Below, in pieces: positions 7,177 through 11,545 of a stretch of 11,545 nucleotides of DNA. The position numbers were made by a program, and so were the translations under genes. Source of the stretch: Tannerellaceae bacterium (GTDB lineage: Bacteria > Bacteroidota > Bacteroidia > Bacteroidales > Tannerellaceae); contig JAISCM010000236.1 of NCBI GenBank assembly GCA_031265595.1, forward strand, positions 1 to 11,545, in the 5' to 3' direction. Position 1 is the stretch's first letter. Each line of letters starts with the position of its first letter. Below the pieces are notes generated by a model, which did not search any database, had not been told where the DNA came from, and saw only the letters and a list, made by a program, of their open reading frames with translations.

Positions 7177-8523
7177 TCATCTGCGACCACCGCCGGAACG
7201 ACCGCCGCCGCCGCTACCGGAACTGCTGGAACGGCCACCGCCGCTACTTGAGGAACCAACGCTGCTGCTACTTCTTGAAGAAGATGATGATGACGACCGG
7301 GAAGGCGCTGAATAACTCGAACTGCCGGAAGAACGGCCTGATGAACTGACAGAACTTCTTGAGTTTGAAGACGAAGACGAAGGCGCTACAGACTGACGGC
7401 TGCTGCTACTGCTACTGCTGCGGCCTGATGACGATGCTCCGGCGCTTGGGGCAACCCTTGTACGGCTTGAATTGTTTACCGTTCCGCTGCTATTACTGTT
7501 ACTGCTGCGGCTACTGCTATTGGAAGAGCTTCTTCCTACTGTGGCAGAAGATGAACTACGGCTACTGCTTGCACCGGAACTGCTACGCCCGCTGCTTACC
7601 GATGAAGAACTTCTGTCTGATCCGGTTCCGGTTCGTAAAGAAGATGAACGTCCGCTGCTTACGCCTGAGCTTCTACTGCTTGATACACGGCTGCTGCTTA
7701 CGCCGCTTACGCCGCTACTTGAACTTCTTCCGCCGCCATACGAGCGTCCGTTATTATAATGGGTATAATGAGGACGTGAATAATAATGATGCCCCCCATA
7801 ATAGCCGCCGCCATAATAACCGCCATAGTAGTCGCCGTAATAGCCGCCTCCCCAGCCCCAGCCCCAAGACGGGCCATACCAGGAAGAATAATACCAGGGG
7901 TTATGCCAGCCGCCGTAGAAACCGCCCCATCTCCAGCTCCAGGATGGGCCATACCAGGAAGAATAATACCAGGGATCGTACCAGCCATAATAAGAAGGCC
8001 CCCAGCCTCCCCAACTGTTACCTACATTAATATTAAAGCTTACGTTGGATCCGCCGTCTGAATAATCCGTATCATATCCATATCCGTAATAACCGTCGCT
8101 CAGGTACAGATCTACCTGGTCGGCTCCGGCTATTGTTATTTTACTGGGGGAATGGTAGCGGATAATGCGTTCCGAATATTCCGTATCGGATTTGCGTACA
8201 TTTTCTTTTTCTATTATAACGCCTTCGTCCGAATCATCATAATAATATGATTCTTCCGCATCTACGGCATATCTGCGGTTATATTCATCAATATCGCGAC
8301 TATCCGCCGTCGTGGCAGACTGCTTGCCGGAAGGCGCAGTATAGGCAACAACGTGCTGGGTTGTTTTCTGTTGTACAACCTGTTTCTCTTCTACATTTTC
8401 TTTCTTTTTATTTTTGCCTGAAGAGAAATATACATCATCAAAGAATTCTTCCTGCGCAACAGCGTCAATGCTGAGCATGGCCGGAAGCAATAAGATCAAG
8501 GATGCTAATTTCATGAATTTCAT
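7177..8523 (-). CDS. Secreted aromatic/Gly-rich protein with long Ser/Arg-rich tail, function unknown
   Basis: 448-residue predicted exported protein. The start is fixed by a strong AGGAGA site 7 bp before the ATG at 8521-8523; the frame stays open to 8592, but that extension is highly basic and would bury the signal peptide. Signal peptide: residues 1-23, cleaved after AVA. Residues about 24-165 are charged and of mixed composition. About 166-259 is extremely rich in Gly, Tyr and Trp and includes two copies of a 25-residue unit containing PWYYSSWYGPSW. About 260-448 is low-complexity Ser with regularly spaced Arg and Gly (runs such as GRSSSS and SSRSS), ending GGGGRSGGGRR. The tail has almost no acidic residue and would be strongly basic and disordered. 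I recognise no catalytic domain. The OmpP1/FadL-like barrel follows in the same unit, so a cell-surface or matrix role is plausible but inferred. Confidence 0.8.
   Translation of the reverse strand: MKFMKLASLILLLPAMLSIDAVAQEEFFDDVYFSSGKNKKKENVEEKQVVQQKTTQHVVAYTAPSGKQSATTADSRDIDEYNRRYAVDAEESYYYDDSDEGVIIEKENVRKSDTEYSERIIRYHSPSKITIAGADQVDLYLSDGYYGYGYDTDYSDGGSNVSFNINVGNSWGGWGPSYYGWYDPWYYSSWYGPSWSWRWGGFYGGWHNPWYYSSWYGPSWGWGWGGGYYGDYYGGYYGGGYYGGHHYYSRPHYTHYNNGRSYGGGRSSSSGVSGVSSSRVSSSRSSGVSSGRSSSLRTGTGSDRSSSSVSSGRSSSGASSSRSSSSATVGRSSSNSSSRSSNSNSSGTVNNSSRTRVAPSAGASSSGRSSSSSSSRQSVAPSSSSSNSRSSVSSSGRSSGSSSYSAPSRSSSSSSSRSSSSVGSSSSGGGRSSSSGSGGGGRSGGGRR
7840..7989 (-). repeat. Two tandem 75-bp units inside the aromatic/Gly-rich region
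   Basis: Two 75-bp units (7840-7914 and 7915-7989) share an identical 29-base core at 7871-7899 and 7946-7974. The period is 25 codons, so the frame is kept and the protein carries DPWYYSSWYGPSWSWRWGGF and NPWYYSSWYGPSWGWGWGGG in series. Divergence outside the core indicates an old internal duplication. Confidence 0.8.
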
Positions 8524-8530
8524 ATTCGTT

Positions 8531-8539
8531 TCTCCTCTC
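8531..8539 (-). promoter_or_regulatory. Strong Shine-Dalgarno site deciding the start of the Ser-rich protein
   Basis: GAGAGGAGA on the minus strand ends 7 nt before the ATG at 8523. Such strong sites are unusual in this window. It sets the start at 8523 and rules against the open extension to 8592. Confidence 0.75.
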
Positions 8540-8656
8540 TTTTTAATAAATACTCTTTTGTTTCGTTTTTTATTAGACTCATCAATATACACAGGGTTTA
8601 ACCTGCATCATTTACATTATAACATCAATTTATAAGAACGTTTTATATCGTACTTA

Positions 8657-8664
8657 CAAATATA
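8657..8664 (-). promoter_or_regulatory. -7 promoter element for the Ser-rich protein / barrel unit
   Basis: TATATTTG on the minus strand matches TAnnTTTG exactly. The -33 region is not a clear TTTG. Transcription from here would leave a leader of about 125 nt before the start at 8523. Two ATGTAAAT repeats lie just upstream of it, and a third lies inside the leader. Confidence 0.5.
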
Positions 8665-8668
8665 ATTA

Positions 8669-8697
8669 ATTTACATGGATTGCAGTAAGATTTACAT
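8669..8697 (-). repeat. Pair of ATGTAAAT direct repeats 21 bp apart upstream of the -7 element
   Basis: On the minus strand, ATGTAAAT occurs at 8697-8690 and 8676-8669, two helical turns apart, flanking the expected -33 position. A third copy is at 8617-8610 in the leader. This could be an activator or repressor site, but the 8-mer is AT-rich and may recur by chance. Confidence 0.3.
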
Positions 8698-8797
8698 ATT
8701 ATTTAACTATATATCTTACCCACAATTCAATACTTACCTGATGTATGACGTAACTATAAAGCAAAACGCTGCATTAAGAAGTGAAAAATCTATCGGC

Positions 8798-9601
8798 TTA
8801 CTTAGAAGCATGCAGCATAAAGGGCAGGTTGGAGGAAGGATCCATCGAAGAGATGATGACGCGTTTCTCTCCCTGCGTACATACTAAGCATTTGGTTTGT
8901 AGCTTCTGAGCGCTCATATCAAACAGAAGTTCGGGATTAAAGTGCTGCCCATTCACCCGCACTTCAAAATGCAGATGTTCGGTGGTAGCCCTGCCCGTCC
9001 CTCCTACCAACGCAATAGGAGCGCCGGCTTTTACGTATTCTCCCTGCCTGATCAAATGCTTGGAATTATGGCTGTATACGGTTTCCAGACCATTAAAATG
9101 CCGTATGACGATCAGATTTCCGTAAGAATAATAGGGCTGTTTAGCCATTCTTACAATACCATCAAAGGCTGCGCGTATCGTATCATTTGCAAAGGTCTTC
9201 AAATCGGTTCCCGAATGATTCTTCCGTCTGCCTGCATACGTAGATATTACTTTGGCTCCCGGAAGAGGAAAGGAATAGTTTTCTTTCTGTATCCGCGTCA
9301 GGTCTATCAGCATTGTCTTATCTTTCTTAAACAATTTCGGGTCAGACACGGATACCTGGTTTCTGTCGTTCGCACAAAAATCCTCTGTTATATCAAACAG
9401 GGGGGAAGCGGGCGTTTCCAGTTCGGCTAAAGCGATGCGAGGCAAATAAAATGCAAACCGGGCCGAAGGTAGCTCAATACCACAGGCCGGATACACAACA
9501 GAGGCCCCGGATACATGGCCGGATGTAGACGTATGAACCGAATTACAGCCGGAAAGTATCCCGGTTAAACTGAATACATATATATAATGTAGTACCTTCA
9601 C
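8798..9601 (-). CDS. M23 family peptidoglycan endopeptidase, lipoprotein
   Basis: 267-residue LytM-type zinc endopeptidase that should cut cell-wall cross-bridges in the periplasm. A lipobox ends GILSGC, with Cys19 as the lipid site. The N-terminal part, to about residue 105, has no recognised domain. The peptidase domain follows with FPLPGAKVISTYAGRR, then the first ligand pair in HSGTD (His129, Asp133), the catalytic His178 in YSHN, and HLHFEVR (His209, His211). All four zinc/catalytic elements are present, so it should be active, unlike the degenerate NlpD/EnvC group. There is no ATG: the codons are TAG TGG TTG GTG AAG, so the start must be TTG (9604) or GTG (9601). I chose GTG because it gives the usual lipoprotein opening MKVLHYIYVF. 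It appears monocistronic, with its own promoter element; I see no clear terminator after it. Confidence 0.88.
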   Translation of the reverse strand: MKVLHYIYVFSLTGILSGCNSVHTSTSGHVSGASVVYPACGIELPSARFAFYLPRIALAELETPASPLFDITEDFCANDRNQVSVSDPKLFKKDKTMLIDLTRIQKENYSFPLPGAKVISTYAGRRKNHSGTDLKTFANDTIRAAFDGIVRMAKQPYYSYGNLIVIRHFNGLETVYSHNSKHLIRQGEYVKAGAPIALVGGTGRATTEHLHFEVRVNGQHFNPELLFDMSAQKLQTKCLVCTQGEKRVIISSMDPSSNLPFMLHASK

Positions 9602-9626
9602 CAACCACTATCTTTTATTAATTGCG

Positions 9627-9634
9627 CAAATATA
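9627..9634 (-). promoter_or_regulatory. -7 promoter element for the M23 peptidase gene
   Basis: TATATTTG on the minus strand is an exact TAnnTTTG match, about 25 bp before the GTG/TTG start. The -33 region is a T-rich run without a clean TTTG. The transcript leader would be only about 15-20 nt. Confidence 0.5.
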
Positions 9635-9708
9635 TAAAAAAAATAGCAACGGCGAATACATCAATCGTTTTTTATGAAGAAACTATTTCTTGCTTACCGG
9701 GGCGCCCC

Positions 9709-9846
9709 TTACATAGCCAATAAAGCTGCTGCACACCACAAGACAGGCGCTTGCCCGTGGAAGTCTCCGGCAACGCGGGGACGGTCGTAATAATACTGTT
9801 TATCGTTATGTTTCCCCGTACCGATACAAACTTTATCTACATTATA
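9709..9846 (-). pseudogene. C-terminal remnant of a probable GH88/GH105-type unsaturated uronyl hydrolase
   Basis: A 45-codon frame, closed by TGA at 9849-9847 on its 5' side and by TAA at 9711-9709, reads VDKVCIGTGKHNDKQYYYDR and then PRVAGDFHGQAPVLWCAAAL. This is protein-like, with codon use like its neighbours. It resembles the very end of Bacteroidota family 88/105 glycoside hydrolases, where a GTG...YY.RP...GD.HGQ..VLW pattern closes the alpha/alpha barrel. There is no start codon in a useful place and nothing recognisable upstream, so the rest of the gene has been lost. The break lies directly beside the inverted repeat at 9895-9956. The link to unsaturated glucuronides is interesting beside uxuA, which handles glucuronate breakdown, but the family call is from memory of motifs. 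It could also be a remnant of another (alpha/alpha)6-barrel enzyme. Confidence 0.55.
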
Positions 9847-9894
9847 TCATTCATTTCCGTTAAAATGGAGCTATACTGATAGTTTTTCCATAGT

Positions 9895-9956
9895 ACGTTC
9901 CACCTTCCACCAGGCGCTTCAAAGCCTTTGCAGAAGCGGGAAACGGGGTGGAACGT
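9895..9956. repeat. 62-bp imperfect inverted repeat, possible REP/MITE-like intergenic element
   Basis: Perfect 10-bp outer arms ACGTTCCACC (9895-9904) and GGTGGAACGT (9947-9956) enclose a second short stem, CGCTTC (9915-9920) with GAAGCG (9933-9938), offset by one base. There is no T-run for a terminator on either strand. The layout looks like a small palindromic intergenic repeat, possibly multicopy in the genome, which cannot be checked from one window. Confidence 0.55.
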
Positions 9957-10076
9957 GGTCGTTTCTCCTTTTAAATTTCCTTTCACCGGAGGGAAGAGAT
10001 GGAGGGAGGGATTGTTCAAAGGCATCAGATGCAGTCTATATGTAATTTTATGGTTTTGTATAGGCTAATTTATTGT
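9957..10076. other. Intergenic spacer, nothing assigned
   Basis: Between the two palindromic elements is a purine/pyrimidine-skewed stretch (for example GGAGGGAAGAGATGGAGGGA at 9988-10007), then AT-rich DNA. A 62-codon frame crosses it (10025-9837, minus) but runs through the inverted repeat and looks spurious. I see no RNA gene or convincing promoter here. Confidence 0.5.
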
Positions 10077-10158
10077 TTTGCTCGTAACCCTTTAAGCGTT
10101 TCACCTGGGTGAAACAATCGTTTCACAGGTGTGAAACGCTTAAAGGGTTACGAACAAA
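10077..10158. repeat. 82-bp nested palindrome able to form a three-way junction
   Basis: The outer arms are 21 bp with one mismatch: TTTGCTCGTAACCCTTTAAGC (10077-10097) against 10138-10158. The inner 15 bp, CGTAACCCTTTAAGC / GCTTAAAGGGTTACG, are perfect. Inside are two tandem 18-bp palindromes, GTTTCACCTGGGTGAAAC (10098-10115) and GTTTCACAGGTGTGAAAC (10120-10137), separated by AATC, with centres 22 bp apart. Each can form a 7-bp hairpin with a 4-nt loop, giving a cloverleaf-like three-way junction. Because both share GTTTCAC/GTGAAAC, the element can also refold into one long hairpin. It lies 26 bp after the stop of the Fur-family gene. No T-run follows on either strand, so it is not a standard intrinsic terminator. 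Confidence 0.9.
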
Positions 10159-10183
10159 GTAATAAATCATTGTATATAAGCAA

Positions 10184-10630
10184 CTAAAACAATGGGATAA
10201 ATTGACGACTGGTAGTACAACTCCTACATAAACCTTTGACAACATAGTTTATACTGTCTGACGAAAATCCTTCGGGCAGGCCTACTGTGGGGACTTGTGT
10301 GTCGCGAAGGCAGAATGTTTGTTTGCATTCCCTGCAATAAAAGTGTACATGCTGTTGCTCGATGGAGCAATCGCAATCTTCATCGCATACAGAATACTTT
10401 AGCGAGCCTGAACCATCATCGATGGTATGCACCAGGTGTTGTTTCTGAAACAGCGTCAGTGTTCTGAAAATAGTTGATTTATCAATCGTCTGCAACTCCG
10501 TTTCCAGATCAGCAAGGCTAAATACCGCCTTTCGCGTCAGGATGGCTTTCAGGGTCAGTATCCTGATTGAGGTCGGTTTGATCCCTCGCTTTGATAAACG
10601 TTCTACATAATAATCATTCGTATTTTGCAT
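10184..10630 (-). CDS. Fur-family metal-responsive transcriptional repressor, Zur-like
   Basis: 148-residue cytoplasmic regulator. The winged-helix DNA-binding half opens with YYVERLSKRGIKPTSIRIL, and its recognition helix is in IDKSTIFRTLTLF (about 49-61). The C-terminal dimerisation half has both structural zinc CxxC pairs: CREC (99-102) in HVHFYCRECKQTFCL, and CRSC (135-138) in VVKGLCRSC near the end. An extra CDEDCDC cluster (82-88) precedes the His-rich stretch. Family members bind Zn, Fe or Mn and repress uptake genes; this layout looks most like Zur, but the sensed metal is not proven. I chose the ATG at 10628-10630 because AAGGGG lies 6 bp before it; an in-frame ATG at 10643-10645 would add MKGYA. 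The gene follows uxuA by only 36 bp on the same strand and may be read through from it. Confidence 0.88.
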   Translation of the reverse strand: MQNTNDYYVERLSKRGIKPTSIRILTLKAILTRKAVFSLADLETELQTIDKSTIFRTLTLFQKQHLVHTIDDGSGSLKYSVCDEDCDCSIEQQHVHFYCRECKQTFCLRDTQVPTVGLPEGFSSDSINYVVKGLCRSCTTSRQFIPLF

Positions 10631-10636
10631 AGCATA

Positions 10637-10642
10637 CCCCTT
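10637..10642 (-). promoter_or_regulatory. Shine-Dalgarno-like site favouring the downstream start of the Fur-family gene
   Basis: AAGGGG on the minus strand ends 6 nt before the ATG at 10630 and itself lies within the alternative 5-codon extension. It supports the shorter protein; the evidence is moderate because many starts in this group lack such sites. Confidence 0.4.
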
Positions 10643-10666
10643 CATTACCCGTAACCGGCAGCGTGT

Positions 10667-11545
10667 TTATTCGGCATATAAAGACTTGGCAATGCCTGCT
10701 TCCAAGCCGCGGAGTTCGGCCAATCCGCGGAGGCGTCCGATGCAGGAGTAGCCGGGATTTGTCTTTTTATGGAGATCATCTATCATCTGGTGTCCGTGGT
10801 CGGGGCGCATGGCAATGGAGCAGCCCCGGCGTTGTTGCAGGGCCAGTAAGGCTTTCATTACGCCGTACATATCTACATCTCCCTCCAGGTGGTTGGCTTC
10901 GTAGAAGTTACCTTCGGCATCCCGCTGGGTACTGCGGAAGTGTACAAAATCGATCCGGTCGCCATAACGTTCCATAATGCCGGCCAGGTCGTTATCGCTT
11001 CGTACGCCAAACGAACCGGTACATAGGCACAGGCCATTGCTGTTGTTCGGCACGGCGTCTATCAGTTGCCGGAAGTCTTCTTCCGTACTTAAAATACGGG
11101 GCAATCCCAGGATGGAATAGGGGGGATCGTCGGGATGGATCACCATTCGTACGCCGGCCTCATCTGCTACCGGGGCAATTTCGCGGAGGAAATAGATCAG
11201 ATGGGCGCGTAAACGGCCGGCGTCTATATCTTTATAGCGATTCAGTTCGTTTCGGAACTGTTCGATCGTAAAGCTTTCTTCCGAACCGGGCAGGCCGGCT
11301 ATCATATTGCGGGTGAGCAGTTGGCGGTCGGCCTCCGTCATGGCGTCGTACCGGGCTTTGGCTTTGGCTTTTTCTTCTGCGGTATATTCCGCTGCCGCTT
11401 CGGGGCGCTGAAGGATAAATAAGTCGAACGCCATAAAGGCGGCCCTCTCAAACCGCAAGGCTTTCGAGCCATCGGGCAAGGTATACGCCAGGTCGGTGCG
11501 CGTCCAGTCCAGCACGGGCATAAAATTATAGGTGACAACCTTTAT
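10667..11545 (-). CDS. uxuA: Mannonate dehydratase, C-terminal part (5' end cut by window)
   Basis: 292 residues are visible; UxuA is about 390-400 long, so roughly the first 100 residues lie outside. The enzyme dehydrates D-mannonate to 2-keto-3-deoxy-D-gluconate in glucuronate catabolism, in the cytoplasm, with a divalent metal in a TIM barrel. The frame enters at the window edge as [20 protein letters not shown], a family block. It keeps the metal and substrate motifs in order: [39 protein letters not shown] and MRPDHGHQM. The ending [17 protein letters not shown] is also typical. An ATG at 11519-11521 is internal, not the start. The gene is visibly richer in G+C than the genes at the left of the window. 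It is followed closely by the Fur-family regulator. Confidence 0.95.
   Translation of the reverse strand: MKVVTYNFMPVLDWTRTDLAYTLPDGSKALRFERAAFMAFDLFILQRPEAAAEYTAEEKAKAKARYDAMTEADRQLLTRNMIAGLPGSEESFTIEQFRNELNRYKDIDAGRLRAHLIYFLREIAPVADEAGVRMVIHPDDPPYSILGLPRILSTEEDFRQLIDAVPNNSNGLCLCTGSFGVRSDNDLAGIMERYGDRIDFVHFRSTQRDAEGNFYEANHLEGDVDMYGVMKALLALQQRRGCSIAMRPDHGHQMIDDLHKKTNPGYSCIGRLRGLAELRGLEAGIAKSLYAE

Noticed and set aside
7180..7745. Repetitive Ser codon tract as a CRISPR-like or satellite array
   Set aside because: There is no constant repeat-spacer pattern; the repetition is explained by an in-frame Ser/Arg/Gly coding region.
7359..8030. Long plus-strand frames opposite the Ser-rich gene
   Set aside because: They are antisense products of the biased Ser and Gly/Tyr codons; the minus frame has a signal peptide and a strong ribosome-binding site.
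8524..8592. Upstream extension of the Ser-rich protein (23 extra codons)
   Set aside because: The extension is highly basic and precedes the signal peptide, while a strong AGGAGA site sits 7 bp before the inner ATG.
9676..9708. GGGGCGCCCC palindrome (9699-9708) and AAGAAA-CTA-TTTCTT hairpin (9677-9691) as a terminator for the remnant
   Set aside because: Neither is followed by a T-run on the minus strand; the 10-bp palindrome alone is too short to assign a role.
9674..9790. 38-codon plus-strand frame starting MKKLFLAYRGAPY
   Set aside because: It overlaps the hydrolase remnant, whose minus-strand translation is far more protein-like, and it has no ribosome-binding site.
9837..10025. 62-codon minus-strand frame in the gap between the Fur-family and M23 genes
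   Set aside because: It is translated straight through the inverted repeat at 9895-9956, has no ribosome-binding site, signal peptide or domain pattern, and its composition follows the repeat.
10077..10158. Nested palindrome as a simple bidirectional terminator
   Set aside because: Neither strand has a T-run after the stem, and the two inner palindromes are unnecessary for termination.

Overview
The window looks like a chromosomal segment of a Bacteroidota (Bacteroidales) bacterium. The gut genus Parabacteroides is my best guess, made from gene content and order, not from a database search. Supporting signs are several TAnnTTTG-type -7 promoter elements, mostly weak Shine-Dalgarno sites, a Bacteroidales-style glmM / DUF4827-like / DHH phosphoesterase / comEC / rpe cluster, an OmpP1/FadL-like barrel, and intergenic palindromic repeats. 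Every gene I can support lies on the minus strand, so the transcription order runs from high to low coordinates.

Right end (11545 to 10184): the C-terminal three quarters of mannonate dehydratase (uxuA, cut by the window edge), followed 36 bp (21 bp with the alternative start) later by a Fur-family metalloregulator, probably Zur-like. Between that regulator and the next gene is about 580 bp without an intact gene. It contains an 82-bp nested palindrome, a second inverted repeat, and a 45-codon remnant that resembles the C-terminus of a GH88/GH105-type unsaturated-uronyl hydrolase.

Middle (9601 to 5471): a lipoprotein M23 endopeptidase with all zinc ligands present. Next comes a two-gene unit with its own promoter region: a secreted protein with an aromatic/glycine-rich centre and a long Ser/Arg tail, then an outer-membrane beta-barrel of OmpP1/FadL type, closed by an intrinsic terminator.

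Left part (5335 to 1): an ECF-type sigma factor and a small 50-residue reading frame, which a probable terminator separates from the next unit. That unit is a compact run of rpe, a short comEC, an nrnA-like DHH phosphoesterase, an FKBP-like lipoprotein and glmM (cut by the left edge). The functions are mixed: pentose phosphate shuttling, DNA uptake channel, nucleotide salvage, and amino-sugar supply for peptidoglycan and LPS. Shared transcription looks more like housekeeping packing than one pathway.

I see no tRNA, rRNA, CRISPR array, phage gene or transposase. The most unusual DNA is the nested palindrome at 10077-10158 with its neighbouring repeat and gene remnant. The most unusual proteins are the Ser/Arg-tailed secreted protein and the small frame behind the sigma factor.
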